From: Symbiodinium natans
Lineage: Eukaryota > Sar > Dinophyceae > Suessiales > Symbiodiniaceae
Assembly (NCBI GenBank): GCA_905221605.1
Contig: CAJNDS010002155.1
Span: forward strand, 436,001 to 500,000
Reading direction: 5' to 3'
DNA: 64,000 nucleotides
A program made the position numbers and the translations under genes. Below the pieces are notes generated by a model. That model worked only from the letters and a program-made list of their open reading frames with translations, searched no databases and was not told the DNA's origin. This document shows positions 11,575-23,310 of this stretch, piece by piece. Within the stretch, counting starts at the first letter, position 1. The number at the start of each line of letters is the position of its first letter.

Positions 11575-11635
11575 CTTATAGGGTGAAGCGTTTACAGTAG
11601 GGTTTAGTGTTGGTTGAGGGGTTCGGGTTTAGGGT

Positions 11636-11736
11636 TTGGGACGTTCCCCCTTCTACGAACAGCCCTGAATAGGCATTCTAGTACCCTAATTAGAATCCCT
11701 GTTAACGGCTGTTAGTATAAGGGGGGGACATCCCAA
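11636..11736. mobile_element. Foldback MITE, family 1, copy 2
   Basis: The same termini (TTGGGACGTTCCCCCTT ... GGGACATCCCAA) and internal words (AGTACCC, GCTGTTAGTATAAG) as copy 1, only 61 bp away. The left flank is TTTAGGGT and no target duplication is visible. Confidence 0.8.
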
Positions 11737-12726
11737 ATGAAGCCCCAAACCGGCCAAAAAAGTGGGAGGCCTGCTGGCACGGGCGCGCCCGTTGCAGGCG
11801 GTGCTTCGGGAGTCTTCGGTGTACCCTTGCCTGGAGAGAAGGGCTTAGGGTTTAGGGCCTTCAAAGCTTCGGATTCTAGGGGTTTTTAGGGCTTTTAGGG
11901 GCTTTTAGTCCTGCACAAGGCCCTTCAGACTCTTGGAGGGCTTGTGGGTTTTAAGGGCTTCAGGTTTTGGAGGATGTAGGGGTTTTGGGGGTTCAGGGTT
12001 TGGGGTTTAGGGTTTAAGGGTTGAGGGTTCATGATTTGAGGGTTTGAGGGCTTGAGGGTTTTAGAGGGGCCGAATGACGAAGACCTGACGGCCATGAGGC
12101 CCAGCAAGTCAAGTGTCTTGTGTGGACACTGTGACGTGCTTGCTCTTGGTAGGGTACTTGGGAATAAGCACGGTGCCCTATACCATCCCCTGAAATATTG
12201 GGGGATGGACACAAGGTACCTGATGCCAGAGCCTAAGCCCTCAGCCCTAGACCCTGACCCCTTGCTGCTGCGGCACTCGCTTTCTCTTGTCGCCGAGCCA
12301 TGACTTTCTGAATCTTTCCTGGGAGCTTGGGTTTCGGGTTGCTGAATGATGCTTCCCCCATGTAATCCCTTAAGGGGCCGTATCGGGGGAGTCAAGCAGG
12401 TGTTTGTTCTCTATCCACTCAATAACCCTAAACTTGCCGATTCCAGCAACTGGTAATAAATATACACAGATGTTGATGGCAGAAGTGACCCTATGAATTT
12501 CCAGATTTTGGGGCTTCAAGAGACTTGAGAGGCTAGGAGCGGGGAGTTTTCGATGGCTTAGGGGTCCTGGGGCACTCCCCCCAAAATGCCAGCGCCGTTC
12601 GAATGCTACGAGGCTTTCGAAGGTAGTCTGCATCACAACCATCACAGCTTCCGCGCCAGATCACACCAAACCCTACACTCGAAATCTTAAACACTAAACC
12701 TTTCTTAGGTCAAAACATGAGGAAAC

Positions 12727-12729
12727 GAC

Positions 12730-12763
<34 letters not shown>

Positions 12764-13262
12764 CTGTGTGTGTGTATGTATGTATGCATGCATGCATGCA
12801 TGCATGTATGTATGTATGGATATATCTATACATATATATATATATGTATATATGTATATATATGTACATATATTCATATCATATATATACTTACGGCTTC
12901 AGGGCCGAATTTCGTCTTCAGGGCTGAATTTAGGCTTCCGGGCCGAATTTCGTCTTCAGGAGCCGAATTTCGGCTTCAGGGCCGAATTTCGTCTTCGGGG
13001 CCGAATTTCGTCTTCGGGGCCGAATTTCGTCTTCGGGGCCGAATTTCGGCTTCAAGAGTCCAATTTAGGCTTCAGGGCCGAATTTAGGCTTCAGGGGCCG
13101 AATTTCGTCTTCAAGTGCCGAATTTCGTCTTCAGGGCCTAATTTCGGCTGGGCAGAATTTCGTCTTCAAATTTCGTCTTCGAATTTCGTCTTCGCCTCCG
13201 GAAAAGGGGACCCAGTTTCCCGGGTCAATATATATATATATATATATATATAAGTATATATG
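12727..13262. repeat. 18-19 bp minisatellite bracketed by TA tracts
   Basis: The core at 12895-13200 is a degenerate array of GGCCGAATTTCGTCTTCAG, about sixteen units, with TCG/TCA and GGC/GTC variants. It is bounded by (TA)n/TGTATG tracts at 12727-12890 and 13226-13262. The long frame across it is repeat-driven. Confidence 0.9.
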
Positions 13263-13724
13263 TATATGTTTATGCATTTATTCCTTTATTTGTATACACC
13301 AAGCACACACGCCCTAAACCTCAAAACCGGCAGATATTTGGCGAAGTGCGGTCTTTCAGAGCACTGGGAGGGCAAAGGTGGCAATGGTGACAGGCCTCCG
13401 ACCGTGGCAGGGCTTGGGGTTTCCGGTTTAGGATAGGGTTTAGGGACTTAGGGGTTAAGGTTCTGGGCTTTGGGGTTCGGAGCCGGGGTTCCGAGCTTGG
13501 GGTTACAGTTCCCCGTGAACTCTTCTCAAGGCCTACCAGTGCTTCCTATGCTCCCAGAATGGCAAAATTAGAGACAGTAGTATCAAGAGCATCCTTGAAT
13601 GAAACCGTGATCCACTAATGCCCGATTCTCTCCACGTAACGAAAGGTTTGGGGCTTGGCTGGCTTGGGGGTTGAGGGCCCAAACCTTCGAACCCCAAATC
13701 CTGGTGAAAGCTAACTTGTGGGGA

Positions 13725-13980
13725 CCCTTAAACCCTTAAACCCCTTGACCCCTTAAACCCTTAAACCCTTAAACCCCTTAAACCCTTAAACCCTTAAACC
13801 CTTAAACCCTTAAACCCTTAAACCCCTAAGCCGAACCAAACCCTTGACCCTAAAACCCATAACCCTAAACCCTTAAACCCCCAAACCAAACCCTTAAACC
13901 CTTGACCCTCAAACCCACAACCCTAAACCCTAAACCCTTGACCCTAAAAACCCATAACCCTAAACCCTAAACCCTCTGTA
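13725..13980 (-). repeat. CCCTTAAA octamer and CCCTAAA mixed array
   Basis: Mostly 8-base units CCCTTAAA in the first 100 bp, passing to CCCTAAA/CCCATAA variants. A length variant of the telomere-like heptamer. Confidence 0.9.
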
Positions 13981-13989
13981 GGGGCACAA

Positions 13990-14060
13990 GATCGGCGCCT
14001 CGGACTTTCGGCCTGTGCAGCGCCAGGAAGGTGCAGGAGGAGCGATCGGGGCTTCAGGGG
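13990..14060 (-). CDS. Weak candidate exon
   Basis: The minus frame reads DRSSCTFLALHRPKVRGADL in a GC-rich island between repeats. Junctions unassigned. Confidence 0.3.
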
Positions 14061-15041
14061 TTAGAGGGTCTTGAGGGAGGAAGCCTTTAGGAACTTCAGG
14101 GCTTTGAGAACGTCCATGGGTTTACCCTAAACCCTAAACCCTAAACGTTTGTCTGATTTCCACAAAAAACTACGAGGCGTGCGAGACGGCTCCAGGGCCT
14201 GTACGCGGTTTAAAGCAAACTGCCACCTTGTCCCCCACCCCACTCCACCGCCCTGCTCCCCATTTTCTGGCATAAGGGTTTAGGGTTCGGGGTGTTTAGG
14301 TTTAGGGTTTAGGGTTTAGGGCTTGTTGCTCTGGAATCGGCTCTGCATAGGCCCCCCCACTTGCAACGGCTATGTTGGGGTACATTCAGGGTACCCCTGC
14401 TGGCGGAAATGCGTTGGACCGGGAGGGGGGGGGGGGGGGCTTCATATTTGCAACAGCTGACATCCGGGAATTGCATGCTAAGGCCCCTGGGGTTGAGGGT
14501 TCAGGTTTTGGGGCTGGGGATTCAGGGAACAGGGTTTTGCGCGCCTTAGGGTTTACTAACCCTAAACCCTAAACCCCGAATCCTAAGCCCTAAACCCAGA
14601 CACCCTAAGCACGGCTTTAAGGATTGCAGCCCCAGGTGCATCCTTCCGGCTTCCAGAAGAAAGTGCATGGTTTGCCTTAGGTTTGATGAAGGTTTTCGGG
14701 TTTCGGGTTTGGGGTTCAGGGCGCAGCCAGGGGGCGAAGTAGAGTGATTAGGGTTGAGGGTTTAGGGTTCAGGGTTTAGGGTGTAGCAGGGTACCGGGGT
14801 TACAGGGTTCTGGGGCAGCTTGTTTGTTTTTTCGTGCTGAATTGTTTTGTGTGTGGGGCGGGGGGCGGGGGGGGACTAGGGCCCCTTTCTTGGGAAGCCG
14901 GTTGATCAGCAATTCCTCGTATACACGGGGCCCCATTCTAGAACAACCCGCTCCGAAGAACTGGTTGGGCTGCCCAAATAGTACAGTGCCGCGTAACGTG
15001 CCAGAAGTGCTAATTGCCTTGCTTATACATGTAGAAAATAG

Positions 15042-15105
15042 CCCTAAACCCTAAACCCTAAACCCTAAACCCTAAACCCTAAACCCTAAACCCACCCTAA
15101 ACCCT
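15042..15105 (-). repeat. CCCTAAA array
   Basis: Eight units directly left of a candidate minus exon. Confidence 0.95.
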
Positions 15106-15134
15106 CTCTCCTAAAGCGCCGATTCGTTCGCTGA

Positions 15135-15200
15135 GGCGCACTGCCCGGCTGCATGATCTTCAAAAATGCTCGGGCAAAGCTTCTGCTGCATCTCAAGAAC
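15135..15200 (-). CDS. Candidate exon, unrecognised gene
   Basis: A CACCCAG|G acceptor at 15200 opens the frame VLEMQQKLCPSIFEDHAAGQ, then CASA. Donor uncertain. It lies between CCCTAAA (15042-15105) and TTTAGGG (15218-15290) blocks. Confidence 0.5.
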
Positions 15201-15387
15201 CTGGGTGTCAGGGTCTCGGGTTTAGGGTTTAGGGTTTGGGGTTTGGGGTTTGGGGTTTGGGGTTTAAAGTTTAGGGTTTAGGGTTTAGGGCGTAGGGCGA
15301 AATTTAAAAGCACTTGTCGTCCAGACAATAAGGCGCCTAGGCCCTAGGAATAGTTGTGAGATCGAAGTCACAAAAGGTAGTCCTGAA

Positions 15388-15482
15388 ATTGGGGGGTACC
15401 CTTCTTGGGGTACTCATTATACGGGAAACCCTACTATTTGGGGTTCATTTTAGGGATCCCCTACTTTCGTAAACCCCCAGAA
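15388..15482. mobile_element. Partial family 3 foldback element
   Basis: The right end CTTTCGTAAACCCCCAG matches the inverted terminus of the 1561 and 37203 copies, and the internal GGGTACC...TTCTTGG words are shared with 37203. The left terminus is not clear. Confidence 0.3.
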
Positions 15483-15847
15483 ACAAAAACGGTACAATCC
15501 GACTGCGGGGGCTGTGCCTTCTGATGTTGCTCCGGTGTCGTGCTTGCGCCTGCGGATGAGGGATAACGCAGGGGACCCCCAAGGCCCCAAGCCAAACTCT
15601 CAAAACACATCACGTGGCCTAAGCCCTAAACCCTAAACCCTAAACCCCGAACCCTAAACCCTGAACCATAAACCCTAAACCCTAAATCCTACACCCTAAA
15701 CCCCAAACCCTAGACCCTAACCCTAAAGCCTATACCCTAAAGACTCCAAACACAGACGGACTTTTGGATGGAAGCTTCGGCAGCCGCAGGCGTTAGGGCT
15801 TTAGGTCTAGAGTGCAGAAAGCGCAGCCTGGGCGGCCCAACCAAACC

Positions 15848-15930
15848 CAGGGTTTAGGGTTTAGGGTTTAGGGTTTAGGGTTTAGGGTTTAGGGTTTAGG
15901 GTTTAGGGTTTAGGGTTTAGGGAGTAGGGT
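15848..15930 (+). repeat. TTTAGGG array
   Basis: About twelve units; a degenerate CCCTAAA block sits at 15621-15735 and another at 16083-16160. Confidence 0.95.
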
Positions 15931-17044
15931 TTCGGGGTTCACTCCTTTGATGGAAGAGACAGTCAATGCGCCCAGATCATCCGCCTGGGGGTTGGGCTGC
16001 ACCGATGTATTGCGCGTAGCCCTCGACGATGGGGACTTTGGTTGCCTTGCCGAGGGTTCTCCAAGCTAGTTCAGGGTTTTGCCCTAAACCCTCAACCCTA
16101 GACCCTAGACCCTAAACCCTAAACCCTAAACCCTAAACCCTAAACCCTAAACCTAAACCCTCAAACCTTCTCCAAGCTAGTTCAATGAAACTTGAACTCT
16201 TGAACTGCAGTGGCCCCTGAGACCCCGAATCCGAACACCACTGGGAAGGGGCCAGATCCTCTCTGACCCAACACGGGAAAATATGCCACGTCCCAGGCAC
16301 AAGTGCACAAGCGCCTCCAAAAAAGGTAAACCCCAAACACCAATTAAACCTTCTGCCCCGAAAAAGGGCCCCTGCTTCAGAGAACCCACGCATACGCAGC
16401 CTCCGGGATTGGGATGTGGGTCATCGGCGCCTCTCCTCAAGGGGGCTTAGGGTTTCGGGTTTAGGGTTTAGGGCTTCGGGTTTTAGGAGTCTTGTGAAAG
16501 GTGTAGGATTCACATGCACTGCTTTGACTGCGCAGCGGCACCCGCTCCCGCGCTCGATTTTCCCTCGGGGTCCAACCCCCTAACCCTGACTCTGAACCCT
16601 AAGCCCCATGAATTTCACACCAAGAGCTGAGAGTGTCGTGAAAGGGATACACAATCCACAAAGTTTGGGTTTAAGGGGTTTAGGGTTTCGGGGCTAAGCA
16701 GGGATTCCTCTCCTCCTCCTACTTCTGTCATACGCCTTTATGTTCTGCTTGCAACGTGTGTTACTCTTCACGCTGCTATCACCACTGCTTCATTCTTGCT
16801 GCGAATATCACTGCCACTACTGTCATTCTCCTTATGTGTTTGCAAGGATCTTCCCGCTTGCTTCTAGTCGTGTGTTTGCTCTTGCCTTTTGCAATATCCT
16901 GCTCTATTGTTGTCATTCTTTTCCAGGTTTTCGAGTAACTTTGCACTTGACTGCTCTCAACCCTGATGCCTGAACCCCTAAACCCTTAACCCCAAACCCT
17001 AAACCCCAAACCCTAAACCCCACTCCTGTAAAAGTTACCGTGGG

Positions 17045-17110
17045 CTCATCGCCCTGCACCGTCTTCTTGGGGTGCTTCTTCTGCTTGATGGTTGGATCCG
17101 GACAGAGGTG
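17045..17110 (-). CDS. Candidate exon, Lys-rich
   Basis: The minus frame reads DPTIKQKKHPKKTVQGDEP, a basic segment. Ends approximate. Confidence 0.4.
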
Positions 17111-17422
17111 GCCTGAAAGTGCTGTGAAGGTTTAGGGTTTAGGAATGTTTCGGGTTTCGGGTTTCGGGCTCAGGGCAGCTCATTCGCCGAGGCAAAAGGG
17201 CCCAGTACCCGAATTTTGAGGGGTTTGCCTGGGCTGTCTACGCACTCGTAGACAGGAACAAAGAAAGAACCCACAAAAAAATCTAAAAAACAATACATAA
17301 ACTCAAGGGGAAGAGGCTTGGGGTTATCAGAATGCAAGTTTAGGGTTCAGGGCAATTAAACAGCCAATGAGCTAGGTGCCCCAAGCTCTTAAGCCTGCGA
17401 CGCTCTCTCCAACACGCACCAC

Positions 17423-17509
17423 TTGGGATGTTCCCCCTTGTACCCACAGTCCTGAATAGGGATTATAGTACCCGCTAAGGGCTGCTAGTGTAAAGGGGGA
17501 ACATCCCAA
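17423..17509. mobile_element. Foldback MITE, family 1, copy 3
   Basis: TTGGGATGTTCCCCCTTGTA ... AAAGGGGGAACATCCCAA, 87 bp, with the shared internal words CAGTCCTGAATAGGGAT and TAGTACCC. Flanks are only loosely similar (CGCACCAC / CCCACTAT). Confidence 0.8.
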
Positions 17510-18000
17510 CCCACTATGAACTTCTTCGCACCCCAGGAAAGTTCACTCCTTGAATTCTTAACCCCTGCCCAAGACTTCAAAAACAACTCCATCGCTGAAG
17601 CACGAACTCCCAGCATATACGCCCCCTCAACGCGCCGGGTGGCAGAACAGACAAGAGCGCCCCTCCACACACCCGGAGGGCTGCCAAAAGAAAGGGCACG
17701 GAGTGCCTCGTTTTCAAGGAGCGCATAGGCGGGCTCAGAGGTGAGGGTCTTGTTATTGTTAGAGAGGCCCGTGGACCATTGGGTCTAATGTGAGGGTCTG
17801 TCTTTCAAAAGCTACTAACAACCGATCAATTACAGCATTCCGGTCGCATGTCAGAGTCGAGTCTCGGGTTTGAGGTGTGCAGTCTAGGGTTTACGGTTTA
17901 AAGCTTAGGGCTTTGGATGTAGGGATTTTTGCGGCTGGTGAATTTCCTTTGTACAGCGCTGTGCTTGTGAGACTTCTGCTATTGCATGAACAGATTTTGT

Positions 18001-18060
18001 TTCACAAGGCCTCTCGCACTCTCTCGCTCTTTATCTCTCTCCCTCTCTCTCTCTCGAGTT
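18001..18060. repeat. CT-rich microsatellite
   Basis: CTCTCT tracts interrupted by CGCA and TTTA. Confidence 0.9.
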
Positions 18061-19309
18061 TACAATATTTTCTCAATCATTGTAGCATATTCATCGAATA
18101 ACGTTTCCTTTTCCTGTTACTCTTCATGTTTCCTCCACGGAAGGGGACGAAATTTAGCCACAAGAACACGAGGAAGTAAGAATGCGGGATAGGTCATCTT
18201 GATTTTCATGGGGAGCAGGCCTCTATTCCAAAAAGAATCAGAAAACAGAAGAGAGTAGGGAGGAAGAGAGAAAATGGAGGAAACATGTATAGAGAGGAAG
18301 CAGGAGACATCTTCCCTCCTGCAATCATCTCTCTCCCTTCCTATGCTCTGCTTCTGAACCCTCTTCTCTGCTCCTCGCTCACAAGTAAGAAGTGCGGAAG
18401 AGGAAGAACCAAGTGGAACACCCTCAGCCCTAAACCCTAGACCCCAAACCCTACACCAAGGCCAGAAAGGAAGCGAAAGACCTAAATCCAGAAGCCCCTG
18501 CTTTCCAGGTTGCATGTCGTCTCTGGTCCTGGCTGCTTCTTGGAGGCTTTTTGTTTGATTTAGGGTTTTAGGGTTTTAGGGTTTTAGGGTTTTCGGGTTT
18601 TAGGGTTTCAGGGCTTTAGGGTTTTAAGGCTTTAGGGTTCAGGGTTGAGGGTTTTGAGTTTAGGCCTGCTGACACAGGGGATTACAGGGGCGCAGGGGGG
18701 GGGGGGGGTGGGTGGGGCGGGTTTGGAGTTGAGGGCTCCGCCTGGAATACCTTGGTGGAAGGGAAGAGGACAGGGACACCTCCATGAACTTCGATGTCTT
18801 CATGAAGGATTGGGGTCGTCGGGGGCGAGGTGTCCAGGGTTTAAGGTTTAAAGTTGAAGGGTTGGAAGACTATTCGTGCAGACCCAAGAACTCCAATGCC
18901 AAAACCTGACACCAGGAACCCATAGCCTAGCTCCCGCATCAAAAGCCCGAAGTCCTGAACTTCTCATCCCTTAACCCTCGGTGAACTAGAATTTCGCGAT
19001 TGTTCCTTAGGGCTTAGGGCTTAGAGCTTAGAGTCTTAGAGTTTGGGTCAACGACCCCAAACAGCAAACCGCGATAAACCCCCGACCCTCTCTACACCCA
19101 AACCCTTCATCAACCACCAAACGCTACAAAATGAGCCCTGTCTCCGCCCTAAGCCTAAACCCTAAACCCCAACCCCAACCCCCAACCCCAACACACCCCC
19201 CCCCCCCCAAAAGCTAAAGCAGCCGGGACGCTTCCGTGGCGTTGCGAGCCAACGGAGGGCGCGGGGAGTAGGGCCGCTGGACTGGCCCGGCGCACCGGGG
19301 GCCTTTTGC

Positions 19310-19445
19310 AGTTTGGGGTTTTGAGGTTTGGGGGTTTGGGGGTTTTGGGGGTTTTGGGGTTTGGGGGTTTGGGGTTTGGGGGTTTTGGGGGTTTGGGGGG
19401 TTTGGGGTTTGGGGGTTTGGGGGTTTTAGGGTTTAGGGTTTAGGG
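19310..19445 (+). repeat. TTTGGGG/TTTTGGGGG variable-length array
   Basis: G-rich units of 7-9 bases (GTTTGGGG, GTTTTGGGGG) ending in TTTAGGG; likely to form G-quadruplexes. Confidence 0.9.
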
Positions 19446-19714
19446 TGTTGGCGCTTCTAGGGCTTACAGGGTTTACAGTGTTTCTGGGGTTTGTGGGGTG
19501 TAGGGTTTGGGGGGGTTGGGGGTTGAGGGTTTAGGGTTCAGGGTTAGTCTTGATGAGTGGCAAAAACAGCGGTCATTTGGGCTTCGACGGTACAGGGTGC
19601 GGCCTGCAGAGTTGCTGGGCTTGGGTTGGGCGTGGAGGGGCTGAGAGATGGCACTTCTTGGTCTTTGTTGCTCAGGGTGTAGGGTTTGTTTTTGGAGGGT
19701 TTAAGGAGTTTGGG

Positions 19715-19807
19715 TTGGGATGTTCCCCCTTGTCCTTAATAGGGAGTTTTACTAGGGGGGTACGAGAATCCTATTAAGGACTGCCAGTAGAAGGGGGAAC
19801 ATCCCAA
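19715..19807. mobile_element. Foldback MITE, family 1, copy 4
   Basis: TTGGGATGTTCCCCCTTGTC ... GAAGGGGGAACATCCCAA, 93 bp. The right terminus ACATCCCAACCTAAAC is partly repeated again just outside (19812-19825). Confidence 0.8.
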
Positions 19808-20374
19808 CCTAAACATCCCAACCTAAACCCACAAGTCCTTATCCCTAAGCACCAGTCACCAGCCGTCACCAGCCCAAGCCGCGTCAGCATCGGTGGCGGT
19901 GCTTGAGCGGGCACATCTCGCGAGATCACTTTGAGAGGCATGTCCTGAGGCTTCCGAAGCTGACAGGTGCTGTGGGGTGTCGGGATTTCGGGGGGGTTTC
20001 AGGACTTTCGGGGGGTTGGGGGAAGGTTGAGGGATTCGGGGTTTGGGGACTTGAGGGATTGAAGGGTTGAGGGCCTGAGGGCTTAGGGCACAAGACCCCT
20101 CTTCTCACGTCCCACCCTCCCGCCCCGACCCTCTGAAGCAGGACCAGAAAGCAAGGGCCCAGCACCAAAACAAGAAGACCTGAAACCTATCTCCTAGGTC
20201 CGAAGCCCCTGAAACCACCTGATTCCCGAGACTCCCCAAAGCCTAAAGCCCCCAGGCCGCCATCTTCTCCTTTATGAGAACACCCAACCCCCCAAAAAGT
20301 TGACGCAAAAGCTCCCGCTCTAAACCCTAAACCCTAAACCCTAAACCCTGAGCTTTTGGGAGCCCCCACCGGCT

Positions 20375-20441
20375 CATATCCGCTGGCCATCGAGGACCAC
20401 GAGAGGCGATCGCAGCCGTGGCCGTTGCCCGAGAAGCTGTC
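20375..20441 (-). CDS. Candidate exon, unrecognised gene
   Basis: A TTGGAG|G acceptor opens the frame DSFSGNGHGCDRLSWSSMAS, then GYE, in a GC-balanced island between CCCTAAA blocks. Function unknown. Confidence 0.45.
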
Positions 20442-21391
20442 CTCCAAGAAGGTTCGTGCACAGCCCTAAACCCTAAACCCTAAACCCTAAACCCCAAACC
20501 CTAAACCCTAAACCCTAAGCCCTAAGCCCTAAGCCCTAACCCGAAAGGCATTCAGAGACAGTCCATCGTCGTCATCTCTGAGGGCCATGGAGCCTGCGAA
20601 GGGTTCTTACTGCTAAAGCCAGAGCCCCAACTCTCAGCCACCAACATTTCTCGACACTTTGCGGTTTAGGGTTTAGGGTTCAGGGTTCAGGGTTCAGGGT
20701 TCAGGATTCAGGGTACCTAGACAATCACGAATAAATTGTGAGAGAGGCTTGATTCGTGTCTGAGGAGCCGGTTTGGGTATAAAGTAAAAGTATAAGAAAT
20801 GAAACTTCAAGAAGGGCCTAGACTTGCTGTAGCCCCAGTTTGTGAGGGGGTTTAAGGTTTAGGCCCGGTTAGGTTCTAGTTTTTTGGGGTTAGGGTTTAG
20901 GGTTCAGAGGGCCCTTCTATGAGGATTGGGGCTGAGGGTTATATCCCGAACCACCCACACCAGACATGGGCATCTGGAAAGGTCCAATTGCACTGAGCCC
21001 AAAGCTGTAAACAACCCCTCGAGCCTTTAAAGCCCTATGTAAATCCCCCTCAATGCCCGCAAAGAGCAGGCAACAAAGTCACCAAACCCCAGCGCCCGGA
21101 AGGTCCCCAAACAGTAAAACCCCCAAAAGACCCCAAAGCCTAAAAAGCCCCAAGCGCCCCTCACATGTCGGAAAGCCTTAAACCCTAAAGCTTCCACAAA
21201 CGGTATAGCCCGAAGCCCCCAAACCCTCAACCCCCTAAACCCCCCAAACCCCCCTAAAACCCCCCAACCCTTAACTTTACCCCCCCCCTTCCCCACGAAA
21301 AACCCTAAACCCCAAAGCCCCTACCCCGAACTGTAAGCCCAAGACCCTGAAAAAAACGAATGATGGGACTCCAACCCCAAAAACACAAAAA

Positions 21392-21642
21392 ATGACAATA
21401 ACAAGAATAATAGCCATACCAACAACTTATCATAATCATAAACCATTAAAAATATTCATAGTAACAGTAGTTTTTAGTACTAGCAGCAGAAATAACAGTA
21501 ATGGCAATAGTACAAGTAATAGTGATAGCAATAGTACAAGTACGGGTAATCGTAATCGTCATAGCGTCGTAGTCAGACTGAAAGTAATAATAAGTATATT
21601 TGTACATGAACCAGTAATAGCAACAGTAGTAGTACCTAATAA
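21392..21642 (+). repeat. Degenerate triplet tract (ATA/GTA/ACA-type)
   Basis: About 250 bp of loosely repeated triplets (AGTAATAGTGATAGCAATAG and similar) with strong 3-base periodicity. It keeps a plus frame open (Asn/Ser/Thr-rich). Abuts a CCCTAAA block at 21643. More likely a decayed microsatellite than a gene. Confidence 0.7.
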
Positions 21643-21692
21643 ACCCTAAACCCTAAACCCTAAACCCTAAACCCTAAACCCTACTGTAGTAC

Positions 21693-21773
21693 CTCAAATG
21701 TCGGGCCAGCGGCTTGCATCGGCTCAAAGAGTTCCGGGAGGGGAGCGTCGCCGAAGGAGGTCTGGAACGACCC
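21693..21773 (-). CDS. Internal exon, unrecognised gene
   Basis: A GGCAAG|G acceptor and GAG|GTACTA donor enclose exactly 27 codons, in phase 0 at both ends: GSFQTSFGDAPLPELFEPMQ, then AAGPTFE. Strongly protein-like with both junctions matching. It is bordered by CCCTAAA and TTTAGGG tracts. Family not recognised. Confidence 0.6.
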
Positions 21774-22244
21774 CTTGCCAAGGTGGAGGTTTAGAGTTTA
21801 GGGATTAGGGTTTAGGGTTTAGGGTTTAGGGGTTTAGGGGTTTAGGGGTTTAGGGTTTAGGGTTTAGGGTGTAGGGTTTGCGGTTTAGGGTTTCGGGTTA
21901 AGGGTTTTGGGTTTGAGGGATGTTGAGCTGAGGGTTTCTTAGGGTCTGAGATCGTGAGCAGTCTCGAGGGGAAGAGCTTTGGGTCTTACGGCCTGGTTTG
22001 CTACTTAAGGGTCTTGGGGTCCCGGGATCCCAAGATACAGGGTCTCAGGGGCCAAGGTCTTCAGAATTCGGGGTGTAGGGTTTAGAGCTCAGGGCTTTGG
22101 ATCTTGGGAGTGAGGGTTTGGGAAACCCCCCAGACCCTAAACCCTAACCCTAAACCCTGAACCCTGAACCCTCAACCCTAAACCCTAAACCCTAAAACCT
22201 AAACCCTAAACCCTAAACCCTAAGGGTTTAGGGTTCAGGGTGTA

Positions 22245-22312
22245 GTTCCCTCTGCCATGGCCTGGCCTCCTTTCGTGTAAAGACGGGGCACGTAGATCGC
22301 TCGATGACCTGG
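22245..22312 (-). CDS. Candidate exon, frame uncertain
   Basis: Between repeat blocks the minus strand offers IYVPRLYTKGGQAMAEG, or in another frame VIERSTCPVFTRKEARPWQR after a CCCAG|G. One is likely coding; the phase cannot be fixed. Confidence 0.35.
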
Positions 22313-22944
22313 GTCTCAACTGATTCTAGGGCTTAGGGTTTAGGGTTTAGGGTTTAGGGTTTAGGATGTAGGGTCTAGGGTTTAGGGATTAGGGTTTAGG
22401 GTTTAGAGTTTTGGGTTTAGGGTTTTGGGTTTTGGGTTTAGGGTTTAGGGTTTAGCAATACCCCCCCCCCCCTCGGTCAGGGAGGCTATGCCCTAAACCC
22501 TCAACCCTATTTGGGAGCCCACGAGTTGGCTCGAGGAGTTTAGGGGTCTGGCTTTTTTTGGCCGCAGGAACCAGGAACCCTAAACCCTAAACCCTAAACC
22601 CTAAACCAAGGATTCTTCCTTCAAGTCCGAGCTCTTGTGAGAGTGTCGCGCTCTGCTTTTGACAAACAGTAGGGTAAAAGGGTAGAGGGTGGAGGGTGGA
22701 GCGGGGCTGACGGGTTCAGGTCCGCGGTTTGCGGAATATCTGCCTGCTTCTCTTGGCTCCGCTCTAAACCCTAAGCCCTAAACCCGAAACCAAAAAAAAC
22801 AAAACCAAAAAAACCCAAAACCAAAAAAAAACCGAACCCCAAACCCCAAACCCCAAACCCCAAACCCCAAACCCCAAACCCCAAACCCTAAACCCTAAAC
22901 CCTAAACCCTAAACCCTAAACCCTAAACCCTAAACCAAGCCCCT

Positions 22945-22995
22945 CCATCCAAGGCCAGGGCCACTTGAGTGGACTCAGGCGAGCTGTCCTCCAAC
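22945..22995 (-). CDS. Candidate exon, unrecognised gene
   Basis: A GCTGAG|G acceptor opens the frame LEDSSPESTQVALALDG, between CCCTAAA and TTTAGGG arrays. Confidence 0.4.
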
Positions 22996-23310
22996 CTCAG
23001 CCGGCACAGCCCAGGGTTTTAGGGTGTAGGGTTTAGGGTCTAGGGTTTAGGGTTTAGGGTTCAGGGTTTTAGGGTTTAGGGTTTAGGGTTTAGGGTCTAG
23101 GGCTTAGGGTTTCGGATTAGGGGCGATGGGCGTGGCAAACGGAGGCGCGCTTTGGGAACGCGCAGGAGTCTGCAGACCTACCCACCCCAAGACCGCCCCA
23201 CTTCTTACTCTCCTGGAGTTATATGGGGTCTTCTTTTCTTTTTTTCCAATGCAACATGTACTCTTGATGCAAGGTGATCTTGAAAAACTCTCCACTGAAG
23301 CCGCTCATGA

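Larger units (their letters stand above)
21790..23120. repeat. Cluster of telomere-like blocks, both orientations
   Basis: TTTAGGG at 21790-21890, CCCTAAA at 22137-22225, TTTAGGG at 22325-22460, CCCCAAA then CCCTAAA at 22825-22936, TTTAGGG at 23018-23120. Candidate minus exons sit in the gaps. Confidence 0.9.

Noticed and set aside
12717-13253. 178-codon frame rich in GFRAEFRLQ repeats
   Set aside because: Starts and ends in TA microsatellite (Tyr/Ile runs) and the core is a noncoding-looking minisatellite.
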